From Myxococcales bacterium (lineage in GTDB: Bacteria; Lernaellota; Lernaellaia; Lernaellales; Lernaellaceae), in contig JAAYVF010000058.1 in NCBI GenBank assembly GCA_012517325.1, forward strand, positions 1 to 64,000: a DNA stretch of 64,000 nucleotides, written 5' to 3'. The notes under the pieces were generated by a model. The model saw only the letters and a list, made by a program, of their open reading frames with translations. It had not been told where the DNA came from and ran no database searches. This document shows, in pieces, positions 40,926 to 48,917 of the stretch (its first letter is position 1; each line of letters begins with the position of its first letter). The position numbers and the translations under genes were made by a program.

Positions 40926-41720
40926 CTACCGGAGGCGCGCGGCCAGCTTGTCGGCCTGTTTTCGCCAGACCTCGCCCGGCGTGCCCCAATCTTCCTTGGC
41001 CAGCAAGTCCCGCGCTTTTTGCAGGGGCGCCGCGGCGTCGGCCGGGCGGTCCAGCGCCAGGTAACCCTCGGCCAGGTAGAGGCAATTGGCCGGGAACGAG
41101 GGAAAGAGGCCGGCGGCGCGGGTGAGGTGTTCGAGGCCGGTCTCGGGGTCGCCGACGCCCGTCGGCCACGCCGGCGCGCGGATCAACAGCATGCCCAGGG
41201 CGCGCAGCGGGGCGCCCTGCTCGAACGAGACGTCCAGTTCGATGGCCCGCGACAGGTGATCGTACACGGTCTTCAGATCACTCAGCTTGGGCACCAGAGC
41301 GAGCTCCATCTGCATGCCCAGCAAGGCGCCGGCGATGAAGTGATACTCGGCGGGTTTGTCGTTCTTCGCGAGGGCGGCGAGGGCGTAGCGGTAACCGGTT
41401 TCGGCGAGTTGCCGCCGGTCCAGGGAATCGCCGCCGAATTCCTCGAGCCAAAGGACGGCGCGGGCGGCGAGGAAATTCGCCCGCTCACTGTCCGGTTCGA
41501 GGCGCCGTAATTTTTCGGCGGCGGCCAGCGACCGGGCGATCGCCTCCGGCGGGCCGTTGAATTGATAGGCCTGCTCCGCGATCAGCAACAGGGAAGCGGC
41601 GTCGTCCGGCAACGCCGCGGGCGGCGCGGCCGTCGGATGCGTAACCGGCGCGCAGGCCAGAAACCACAGCAACGACAGGGTTGCCGAGGCGATGAGGCAA
41701 ATGCGGGTAAGGCGGTACAT
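40926..41720 (-). CDS. TPR-containing lipoprotein
   Basis: 264 residues with GAGGAACC upstream. The lipobox is WFLAC. The mature protein is helical throughout, with tetratricopeptide-like repeats (LLLIAEQAYQFNGPPEAI, AAEKLRRLEPDSERA, GLEHLTRAAGLFPSF, CLYLAEGYLALDRPADAA). The layout resembles TatT-type lipoproteins seen next to TRAP transporters, yet no TRAP genes are here. It starts 11 bases after the carbamoyltransferase stop and is probably co-transcribed with it and with the substrate-binding protein. Confidence 0.75.
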   Translation of the reverse strand: MYRLTRICLIASATLSLLWFLACAPVTHPTAAPPAALPDDAASLLLIAEQAYQFNGPPEAIARSLAAAEKLRRLEPDSERANFLAARAVLWLEEFGGDSLDRRQLAETGYRYALAALAKNDKPAEYHFIAGALLGMQMELALVPKLSDLKTVYDHLSRAIELDVSFEQGAPLRALGMLLIRAPAWPTGVGDPETGLEHLTRAAGLFPSFPANCLYLAEGYLALDRPADAAAPLQKARDLLAKEDWGTPGEVWRKQADKLAARLR

Positions 41721-41731
41721 GGTGGTTCCTC

Positions 41732-43462
41732 TTATTCGTCAGACCGGCGCGCCAGAAACGGGCCGGCGATCAGGTAGTCGAGTTTCGCCGCCCGGAACGC
41801 GCGGCAGGCGTCCGCGGCCGAGCAGACGATCGGTTCCTCATGCAGGTTGAAGCTGGTGTTGAGCAGGCACGGGATGCCGGTCAGCCGATGGAATTCCTCG
41901 AGGAGGCGGTACATCGGCGGGTTGTCGTCGCGGTCGATGATCTGCGGCCGCACCGTGCCGTCGACGTGCACGACGCCGGGGCAGTTCTGCTTCAACCAAT
42001 CGGTCGCGTAAAAACTGATGGTCATGAACCGACCGGGTTCGCGGGCGGCCGCGGCGTTAAGGAAGCATTGCGCGGCATGGGATGCCATGACCAGCGGGGC
42101 GAACGGCATGTACCAGGCGCGGTGCAGTTGGGCGTTGAGCCGAGCCTGCAAAGCGGGATCGCGCGGATCGTACAGCACGCTGCGGTTGCCGAGCGCCCGG
42201 GGGCCGTATTCGGTCGGCCCGGCGAAACGAGCCACCACCTGGCCGGCCGCCAGCAACCGCGCCGCCTCGGCCGCCGGATCGGCGGGCCGGGTGTAAGGCA
42301 ACCCGGCGGCGCGCAAGGCGGCTTCGATTTCGGCTTCGTGCGGCTCGGGACCGAGAAAGACGTCCGGCAGCCGGAAGGGCAGGCGTGGTTTTTGCGCCGC
42401 CAGATAAGCCAGCGCCGCGCCCAGGGCGATTCCCTGATCGCTCATCGCCGGGTGGATCCACACCGAATCGATTTCCGGAAGTTCGCGGATGCGCTGATTG
42501 ACGCGCACGTTGCCGAAACAGCCGCCGGCCAGGACGACGTCGCGCCGGCCGGTGTCGCGCGCCGCCGTTTGCACGAACGCAACGACGGCATCCTCGAAAA
42601 CGGCTTGCGCGGCGGCGGCGAGTTCGGGCGGCGCGAAGCGGGTGAGGTCCGCGAAGGGCGGGCGCCGGGCGGAACGCCGCCAGCCGAAGGTGCGGCTGAA
42701 GTCGCGGCCGTCCGGAGAGACGCCGAAGAGCTTTTGCAGCGGCTCGCGGGCCGGCGCGGGATCGCCGTGCGCCGCCAGGCCGGTCAGCTTGCCCGCCAGC
42801 AGCGGGTGGATGCCGGCAAGCTGGGCGATCTCGCCGTAAAACTGTCCCGGCGAATCGAGCGCCGAGACGCTACGGACCGGGCGAATGACCGGTCCTTCGC
42901 AATCGAAGACCCGGGCCGCGCAGCCGTCGCCGTAGTTGTCGATCGACACCGCGCACGCCGCGGTTTTGCCGGAGGTGTAGTAAGCCGACGCGGCATGGGC
43001 AAAATGATGATCGACGATCGCCGCGCGTTTTCCGAAGCGCCGGCGGAGCAGCGCCCGATTGAAACCCTCCAGCCCGCGCGCAAAAAGCGGCGAACGAAAA
43101 ACCAGGTGGTGGAAAAACAACATCGTCTTGTGCGGCAGGCCGAACAGATCGTGCTCGAACGAGGGAAACAGCGAACCGAGCAGGCGCGGCAAAAAATGGG
43201 TGCGGTTGCCGAACACCAGCACCGGCGCCGCGGCCAGTGGCACGCCGGAGGCTTGCTCGATCCAGGCCAGCGACCGCCGGGGGAAACCGCCCTGGAAACG
43301 CCGGCGCGTCAGTCGTTCCTCGGCCACCGCGAAAATCCGGCCGTCGGTGTCGATCAGCACCGCGTTGGCGTTGGTATCCTCGTGGAAGGCGAACAGCGGC
43401 TGATTCGGCCGCCATTCCGCCGGCAGACGCCAACGGCAGTTTTCGTCACTTTCCCGCGTCAA
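41732..43462 (-). CDS. Carbamoyltransferase, NodU/CmcH/TobZ family (first of two)
   Basis: 576 residues from a TTG at 43462 behind AAAGGA. The N-terminal Kae1-like domain has FAVAEERLTRRRFQGGFP and the metal-binding histidines in VDHHFAHAASAY (His152, His153, His156). The C-terminal domain has FAGPTEYGPRALGNRS and LNTSFNLHEEPIV. This family makes carbamoyl-adenylate from carbamoyl phosphate and ATP and transfers the carbamoyl group to a hydroxyl, commonly on sugars or antibiotics. Its start lies inside the end of the upstream MBL gene (17-base overlap). Confidence 0.93.
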   Translation of the reverse strand: MTRESDENCRWRLPAEWRPNQPLFAFHEDTNANAVLIDTDGRIFAVAEERLTRRRFQGGFPRRSLAWIEQASGVPLAAAPVLVFGNRTHFLPRLLGSLFPSFEHDLFGLPHKTMLFFHHLVFRSPLFARGLEGFNRALLRRRFGKRAAIVDHHFAHAASAYYTSGKTAACAVSIDNYGDGCAARVFDCEGPVIRPVRSVSALDSPGQFYGEIAQLAGIHPLLAGKLTGLAAHGDPAPAREPLQKLFGVSPDGRDFSRTFGWRRSARRPPFADLTRFAPPELAAAAQAVFEDAVVAFVQTAARDTGRRDVVLAGGCFGNVRVNQRIRELPEIDSVWIHPAMSDQGIALGAALAYLAAQKPRLPFRLPDVFLGPEPHEAEIEAALRAAGLPYTRPADPAAEAARLLAAGQVVARFAGPTEYGPRALGNRSVLYDPRDPALQARLNAQLHRAWYMPFAPLVMASHAAQCFLNAAAAREPGRFMTISFYATDWLKQNCPGVVHVDGTVRPQIIDRDDNPPMYRLLEEFHRLTGIPCLLNTSFNLHEEPIVCSAADACRAFRAAKLDYLIAGPFLARRSDE

Positions 43463-44231
43463 GCTCGGTCCTTTCCCGGTCGAGAGGATGCCAGCGGCCC
43501 GCCAGGTCCGCCGCGCCGCGTTCGCCCGGCGCCAGGACGCCGACCGCGAAGGTCGAACCGCATTCGCGGGCCAGTTCGGCCAGGCGCGCCGCCCGGCCGG
43601 GATGCCGCGACAACGGCGGAACGCTCAGCCATTCGCCGCCGGGATGAATCGGCACCGTGACCTTCGTTCCCAGATCGGTCGCCGCCTGCCAGGCGTCCGC
43701 CGGGTCCATCACGATCCGCCGCCCGAGAATTTCCGTGCCACCCACGGGCAGCAGGGAAACCAGCGGCTTGCATTGCGCGGCGATGCGCCGAAACACCGGC
43801 GAATAACGGGCGTCACCGGCGAACAACAGCGACGACTCGCCCCGCTCGACCAGATAGGCATTTTCGTAGCCGGAATGCTCGACGGCAAACGCGGTGATGC
43901 GGTAATCCGATTCGGAAATGCGCTGGCCGTCGCCGAGCGCGACGAACCGTTCGTGCCGGACGCCGGTGAGTTTTTTCGCCAGGGCCGGCGGCCCGACGAG
44001 CAGCTTGCATGGTGCGGCCAGACGCGACAAGGCCCGGCGGTCGAAGTGGTCGGGATGCAAGTGGCTGACGAGCACCAGATCCAGCGCCGGCAACTCCGCC
44101 GGCGTCAGGCAGGGCCGGACGAACACCGGCAGGCCGCGCATCCGCCGCGCAAACCATGGGTCGGTCAGCAGGGTCAGGCCGTCCCAGCGGATCAATACGG
44201 TCGCGGCGCGGAGGTAACGGATTTCGATCAT
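43446..44231 (-). CDS. Metallo-beta-lactamase-fold hydrolase
   Basis: 261 residues from the ATG at 44231. The signature HxHxDH is HLHPDH (His57-His62), with further ligands expected in FAVEHSG and FAGDARYSPV. It belongs to the UlaG/N-acyl-phosphatidylethanolamine-phospholipase-D-like group by its simple beta-sheet opening (IRYLRAATVLIRWDGLTLLTDPW). Those members hydrolyse lipid phosphodiesters or lactones; the substrate here is unknown. It overlaps the carbamoyltransferase by 17 bases and is divergent from the PP-loop gene, 107 bases away. Confidence 0.85.
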   Translation of the reverse strand: MIEIRYLRAATVLIRWDGLTLLTDPWFARRMRGLPVFVRPCLTPAELPALDLVLVSHLHPDHFDRRALSRLAAPCKLLVGPPALAKKLTGVRHERFVALGDGQRISESDYRITAFAVEHSGYENAYLVERGESSLLFAGDARYSPVFRRIAAQCKPLVSLLPVGGTEILGRRIVMDPADAWQAATDLGTKVTVPIHPGGEWLSVPPLSRHPGRAARLAELARECGSTFAVGVLAPGERGAADLAGRWHPLDRERTELDAGK

Positions 44232-44338
44232 TTGGGTTTGCCGAGCTTCGTTCGTCTCGTCGTTGTTGCCGATGATTTCCGGGTTATCGCTTGCCTGTTT
44301 GAACCTCTTTGAGGCACAGTAACACAAATGGAGCCGAG

Positions 44339-45103
44339 ATGACGACCGTCCAACCCGCCGTTTCCCCGCCCGCGGCGATCCGCCGCGTCACGCTGCTTTT
44401 TTCCGGCGGCGTCGATTCCACCGCGGCGGCGCTGCGGTTGGCGGAGGCCTACGATTGCGTCGATCTGGTTTCCTACCACAACGGGTACGGCCACTATCAT
44501 CTGACCCGCACGGCGGCCCGGTTTCGCGAGCTCGGTCGCCTGCTGCCGAACCGATTTTCGCACGAGATGATTTCGGTCCGGGATCTGTTTGAGACCCTGG
44601 TGATCGACGGCCTCGAAGCCGATTACGAACGGTATCGCTCGGGGTTCATCTGGTGCCTGGGTTGCAAGATCGCGATGCACGTGCGCACCGTCGCCTACAA
44701 CCGCGAAAAAGGCATCAACGTCGTGGCCGACGGTTCCTCGGCGGAAACGAGCGAGATGGTCGAGCAGATGCCGGCCAGCGTGGCGCGAATCCGCCGCTTC
44801 TACGCCGATCACGGCATCGCTTTCGAAACACCGGTTTACGGGGAGCGCCGCGAATCATCGATCCGCGCCCTTAGCGAGAAAGGCCTGCGCCTGGGCCTAC
44901 GCGTGGGCGATCGCTTCCTCGGCACGCAACCGAAATGCAAGCCGGGCGAGTTGTATTACCTGCCGTTTTTGCTGCTGGGCTCGGCCATGCGGCATCCCGA
45001 GGAAGCAGTGGTGGATTTCATCGACCGCAAACTGGCGCTAGGCGACCGCTGGCTGCGCGATTACCTGCAACGGCGCGGCATCGTGGACGGGGTGACGCCG
45101 TGA
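44339..45103 (+). CDS. PP-loop ATPase of unknown specificity
   Basis: 254 residues from the ATG at 44339 with GGAG upstream. The pyrophosphate-binding PP-loop SGGVDS is residues 22-27. A CxxC (WCLGCK, Cys106 and Cys109) and VADGSSAETSEM follow. The superfamily adenylates a substrate (carboxyl, amide or tRNA base) for later attack by amine or sulfur. It is not convincingly QueC, LarE or ThiI. In this context it may activate a carboxylate or an amide of the cluster product. It overlaps the small membrane protein gene (GTGA). Confidence 0.75.
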   Translation: MTTVQPAVSPPAAIRRVTLLFSGGVDSTAAALRLAEAYDCVDLVSYHNGYGHYHLTRTAARFRELGRLLPNRFSHEMISVRDLFETLVIDGLEADYERYRSGFIWCLGCKIAMHVRTVAYNREKGINVVADGSSAETSEMVEQMPASVARIRRFYADHGIAFETPVYGERRESSIRALSEKGLRLGLRVGDRFLGTQPKCKPGELYYLPFLLLGSAMRHPEEAVVDFIDRKLALGDRWLRDYLQRRGIVDGVTP

Positions 45104-45315
45104 ATCCGAACCCAACCATGGCGCGGCCGATGGGAACGCTGCGGCGCGGCTTCGGCTGGCTGTTCCTCATCGGCTTTCACTCACTGTACCTGGCGTGGTC
45201 GGGATTGATGGCACTCGGCTCGCCGCGTTACCGCCGGATCTGGCGTTTTCAACTGCGTTATTTTTTCGACGTGGTGAAGCAGGAATGGCGCGGCGGCTCC
45301 GGCGCCGCTCAGTAA
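45100..45315 (+). CDS. Small single-helix membrane protein
   Basis: 71 residues, starting with GTG that overlaps the PP-loop stop (GTGA); an ATG at 45118 is possible. One hydrophobic helix (GWLFLIGFHSLYLAWSGLMALG) is followed by a basic/aromatic tail (YRRIWRFQLRYFFDVV). No family recognised. Tight coupling suggests it anchors or assists the PP-loop enzyme at the membrane. Its end overlaps the convergent gene by 7 bases. Confidence 0.6.
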   Translation: MNPNPTMARPMGTLRRGFGWLFLIGFHSLYLAWSGLMALGSPRYRRIWRFQLRYFFDVVKQEWRGGSGAAQ

Positions 45316-46781
45316 CCGTAGATCCGATCCCAAACGTCGAAAATCGGGGGCTCGTAATGGCCCCATTCGGCCGCGAGGTCCGGCCACCGCAGCCGCACCG
45401 GGTAGTAGAGGCGCGGCAGCGGATTGCCGCGCGTCAGCTTCGCGCGTTGTTCCCGCAGCTCGGCCGGGCATTCGTCGGTGTGAAAGAACATCCATTCGCG
45501 CCGCTGCTCGTCGGCCAGGCAGCCGATTTGCGCCGCCTCGATCTTCGCCTTGGGAAAACGCACGTACCAACGCTCGTCCACCGGCGTTTGCATACCGGCC
45601 GCCAGCCGCACCAGGCCGGTCAACGCGATCGTCAGCAGCGCCACCGCCAGCCAGTGCCGCCCGGAACGGCGATGCTCGCCCAACCATTCCAGGCCACGCG
45701 TCATCAGCACCGCCAGCGGAACGATCGCCAGCGCGCCGAAGGTGGTCTTGGGCTCTTCCCAATTTTCCTGAAACAAAAACAGGCCCAAGGCGAAAAATAG
45801 CCAGAGCGCATGAAAAGCCCACCAGCGGCGGTCCCGGCGCCACTGCGCCCACAGGCCCGTCAGGAAAAAAGCGGTCAGCACCGTGCCGAAACAGAGGACG
45901 AGCGTCAGCGGCAGCGTCAGGTAGGTCGGAAACGGATAATGGGGTGTCCGCACCAGGTGATCGTAAAACGGCCAGTTGAACAATCCGTTGAGGTCGAAGC
46001 GCCAGCCGAAAAAACGATGCGGGAAAACCGGTCGCCAGCCGTCGAAATCCGCGAATTGCGAGGCGTGAATCAGCATCCGGCCGAAAGCGTAGCGGTTCCA
46101 GGCCAGATACGGAGCGATGCTGGCCAGCGCGCCCGCGGTAAAGAACGGCAAGCCCCGACGGCTCTCGCGGGTCGCCAGTAGCAACACCAGCAGCGCCGGC
46201 GCCAGGACGATCGCCTCGTTGCGGATACCGCCCAGCGCCCCGTAAACCAGGCCGATGATTCCCCAGCGCGGCCGCTCCGCGAGCAGCAGTGCCAGCAGGC
46301 CGATGAGAATCGGCACGCTGATGAAATTGGCGTTGAGGCGGTCCATCAGCAGCATGAACGGGTTGACCGCGACGAGCAGCCCGAGCATCACCGCCCACGC
46401 CTCGCGGTCGAAAAGCAGGCGGCCCGCCATCACGGAAAGCAAAAAGGCCAGCGCCCCGAACGCCGCGTAAAACAGCCGGAAGCCCAGCATTCCGAAAACC
46501 CGGTAGGGCGCCGCGAAGGTGACGCCCGCGCCGATGCGCTGGTCCTTGGAAACGATGTTGTAGGCGGCGCGGTCGATCAAGTCCCGCGGTAGACTGCCGC
46601 GCAGATGGTATCCGTAGCGCGGCTGCCCTTGTTCGTCGACGAACACGCCCGGCCGGCCCGCGATGAACGTGGCCGGGGCGACGATGTAGGTGTCCCAGTA
46701 GTCGAGTCCCGCGCCGGCGAACTGCAGGAAGTAGAAAATAAAAATCAGCCCGGCGAGCAACGGCACGAGAGCGCGGTTCAC
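45309..46781 (-). CDS. Membrane glycosyltransferase-like protein (GT-C fold)
   Basis: 490 residues from a GTG at 46781 that overlaps the upstream carbamoyltransferase stop (GTGA). About ten hydrophobic helices; the first periplasmic loop contains GLDYWDTYIVAPATF, where GT-C enzymes have their catalytic acidic residue. The C-terminal soluble part has FFHTDECPAELREQ and ends WDRIYGY. It probably transfers a sugar or a similar group from a polyprenyl carrier outside the inner membrane. It is coupled to the second carbamoyltransferase, so the carbamoylated group may be part of its substrate. Confidence 0.72.
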   Translation of the reverse strand: MNRALVPLLAGLIFIFYFLQFAGAGLDYWDTYIVAPATFIAGRPGVFVDEQGQPRYGYHLRGSLPRDLIDRAAYNIVSKDQRIGAGVTFAAPYRVFGMLGFRLFYAAFGALAFLLSVMAGRLLFDREAWAVMLGLLVAVNPFMLLMDRLNANFISVPILIGLLALLLAERPRWGIIGLVYGALGGIRNEAIVLAPALLVLLLATRESRRGLPFFTAGALASIAPYLAWNRYAFGRMLIHASQFADFDGWRPVFPHRFFGWRFDLNGLFNWPFYDHLVRTPHYPFPTYLTLPLTLVLCFGTVLTAFFLTGLWAQWRRDRRWWAFHALWLFFALGLFLFQENWEEPKTTFGALAIVPLAVLMTRGLEWLGEHRRSGRHWLAVALLTIALTGLVRLAAGMQTPVDERWYVRFPKAKIEAAQIGCLADEQRREWMFFHTDECPAELREQRAKLTRGNPLPRLYYPVRLRWPDLAAEWGHYEPPIFDVWDRIYGY

Positions 46782-48448
46782 GGCTGTCCCCCGTCGCGTT
46801 TTTCCAGGCACCAACCCGGCAGCAAAAGCATCGCCAGCGGCAGGCGGCGGAATAGTTCGAGGGCGCCGTCCGTGCCGGCCACGATCGGTTCAGTGTGCCG
46901 GTTGAAACTGGTGTTGATCGTCATCGCCGGGTTCATGTGCCGACTGTACGCGGCGAGCAGATCGTGGAGCAATGGGGTCGTCGCCGGCCGGGCGATTTGC
47001 AGGCGCATGGTGCCGTCGGCGTGAACCGCGACCGGGAAGCGCGCCGCGATGCCCTCCCGCGCGGTGACGGTCGCCGTCATGTGTTCCAGGGCCAGCCGGC
47101 GTGGCGAATCCGTAACCAGCGGCAAATCGGCTTCGCTCGCGACGGGAGCGAACGGCATGATGTCCGGTCGGCCCAGCGCCCGATTCCAACGCGCGGCGAT
47201 TTCCGGCGAGCGCGCGGAAAACAGGATCGACCGGTTGCCCAGGGCGCGCGGGCCGAATTCGAGCGGACCTTGGACCAACGCCACCGCTGCGCCGGCATGA
47301 ATCGCCGTCGCGGCGCGGTCGACGGCCGCCGCATCGAGCGGTCGCACCGTCCAGGCCTCGTCGGCCAGCGCCTCGGCGGGCAAGCGCGCCGCTTCCGGTC
47401 CGAGAAACGGCGACATCGCCACCGTCGGCAACGCCGGATCGACCACCCAGCCAGCGCCGGCGCAGAGGCCGCCGTCGCCCATGTGAGGAAAGACGAACAA
47501 ATCCCGCGCGCCGCCGGCGTCGGCGAGGATTTGGTTCAGCCGGACGTTGGCGAACAGCCCGCCCGCCAGGCAAAGCCGATCGGCCCCGGCGCGCGGCAGC
47601 CAGAATTCAACCAGACGGGTAAGATTCGCTTCCACGCTTAGTTGCAGACCGGCCGCGATATCGGCGGGCGAATAGCCGGCCAGGGCGCGACGCAGCGCGG
47701 TGAACGGGCGAGGCGCATTGAGGTACGGAACGCCGTCGGCGTGCGTCAGCAGACGGTCGAAAACGAGACGTGTCACCCGCGGATCGCCGGTCGCCGCCAG
47801 TCCGGCGACCTTGCCTTCCTCGCCCTCGGCGAAACCCAGGAGCGCGGCGGTCAGGCCGTACAGCAAGGCCGGGCTGTGCGGGTAGGGGATGCGCGCCAGG
47901 AATTCGAGTCGCCCGTCGCTCCACCGGGCCACGCTGCCCGAAAGTCCGTCGCCGTAAGCGTCCTGCGTCAGCACCAGCGCCGCCGCGAAGCCCGATCCCT
48001 TCGCCGCGCTCATGGCATGGGCAAGGTGGTGATCCACCAGCGTCAACGGCGCGGTGAAGCCCAGTCGCCGGAAGCGGCGGCGTAGCACGGCCTCGGCGAG
48101 GCGGCGGTCGGCGGCAGCGAGGGCGGACCAGGCGGTGATCCGGTTCTGCACCGCCGATGAAAGGCGGTTGCCGAGGCGATTCATCGGGAGGTTCGGGTCG
48201 GTCCGGCGATAACGGGCGTCAAGCAGCCGATGTAGGGCGCGGCCGCTTCGTTCGGCGACGGCGAGAGCGGTCACGTCGGCCGGCTTGGCGCCGATCGATT
48301 CCAGGCACCAGTGCAGCGCGGCGTAGGGGAAACCCGGTTGCCGTTTGCGGCCGGTCAGCCGCTCCTCGGAAACCGCCGCCAGCAATTTGCCGTTTTCGAG
48401 CAGGCACGCGCCGGCATCGTGACCGTCCCCGATTCCCAGCGTCAGCAT
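46778..48448 (-). CDS. Carbamoyltransferase, NodU/CmcH/TobZ family (second of two)
   Basis: 556 residues from the ATG at 48448 (TGATG overlap with the upstream gene). It opens with LGIGDGHDAGACLLENGKLLAAVSEERL when read in segments, the classic N-terminus of this family. The metal-binding motif is VDHHLAHAMS (His140, His141, His144); the C-terminal part has EFGPRALGNRSILF and INTSFNRHTEPIV. Same chemistry as the copy at 41732, but the sequences differ enough to suggest a different acceptor. It lies between two membrane proteins in a three-gene operon. Confidence 0.93.
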   Translation of the reverse strand: MLTLGIGDGHDAGACLLENGKLLAAVSEERLTGRKRQPGFPYAALHWCLESIGAKPADVTALAVAERSGRALHRLLDARYRRTDPNLPMNRLGNRLSSAVQNRITAWSALAAADRRLAEAVLRRRFRRLGFTAPLTLVDHHLAHAMSAAKGSGFAAALVLTQDAYGDGLSGSVARWSDGRLEFLARIPYPHSPALLYGLTAALLGFAEGEEGKVAGLAATGDPRVTRLVFDRLLTHADGVPYLNAPRPFTALRRALAGYSPADIAAGLQLSVEANLTRLVEFWLPRAGADRLCLAGGLFANVRLNQILADAGGARDLFVFPHMGDGGLCAGAGWVVDPALPTVAMSPFLGPEAARLPAEALADEAWTVRPLDAAAVDRAATAIHAGAAVALVQGPLEFGPRALGNRSILFSARSPEIAARWNRALGRPDIMPFAPVASEADLPLVTDSPRRLALEHMTATVTAREGIAARFPVAVHADGTMRLQIARPATTPLLHDLLAAYSRHMNPAMTINTSFNRHTEPIVAGTDGALELFRRLPLAMLLLPGWCLEKRDGGQP

Positions 48449-48714
48449 CAGGCGGCCGGCTTTTGGTCGCGGCGCGGCCAATAAAGGCCGGGTGCGCCCA
48501 TGACGATCGTCAACGGAAACAGCAATTCAGGGCGGACGGTGGTTCCCAGGAGCATGGCGCAGGCGAAGGCGGCCGGCGGCAACAGGACGAGGCTGAAGAA
48601 AAACGCCCAGACCAGCGTCCAACCCGTGACCGGTTTGCCGGTCACCAGCCGCGCCGGCAGCAAGCCCGGCAACAGGAACAACAGCGGACTGGACAGCAAC
48701 CACAGGATTTTCAC
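48448..48714 (-). CDS. Small polytopic membrane protein
   Basis: 88 residues from a GTG at 48714 with GGGAG upstream; an ATG at 48753 would add 13 polar residues and has no ribosome site. Three hydrophobic segments (ILWLLSSPLLFLLPGLLP, VWAFFFSLVLLPPAAFACAM, LLFPLTIVMGAPGLYWP) and a short basic end. No family recognised. First gene of an operon with a carbamoyltransferase and a membrane glycosyltransferase, coupled to the former. Confidence 0.6.
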   Translation of the reverse strand: MKILWLLSSPLLFLLPGLLPARLVTGKPVTGWTLVWAFFFSLVLLPPAAFACAMLLGTTVRPELLFPLTIVMGAPGLYWPRRDQKPAA

Positions 48715-48824
48715 TCGCCGGCTCCCGTCTCCCGAACGAGGGGTATGGTTCATATTGAACGAAGCGTAGCATCCGGACGGAGGGTTTTCAAATATTGATG
48801 TGTTGTGGCGGCGACCGGCCCCCG

Positions 48825-48917
48825 CTATCGCTTGATGGTCCAGTAAAAACAGAATCCCGTCAGGCTGAGGATCAGCACCCAGGAAAACGCCATGAATACG
48901 ATGCCGCCGGCCGTCAT
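48825..48917 (-). CDS. MetS-like small subunit of an NSS transporter
   Basis: Only 30 residues, with one membrane helix (IVFMAFSWVLILSLTGFCFYW) and a basic end (TIKR). Its ATG at 48917 overlaps the stop of the symporter gene (ATGA). Tiny one-helix proteins coupled to NSS-family symporters are known as MetS in Corynebacterium, where MetS is needed with MetP for methionine uptake. Assignment rests on position and shape. Confidence 0.7.
   Translation of the reverse strand: MTAGGIVFMAFSWVLILSLTGFCFYWTIKR

Noticed and set aside
41732-43462. tRNA N6-threonylcarbamoyladenosine protein TsaD/Kae1
   Set aside because: The Kae1-like fold is shared, but length, the second C-terminal domain and the NTSFN motif mark the NodU/TobZ carbamoyltransferases.
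44339-45103. LarE, the missing partner of LarB and LarC
   Set aside because: It shares the PP-loop superfamily, but the motifs around WCLGCK and the distance of about 24 kb do not fit LarE.
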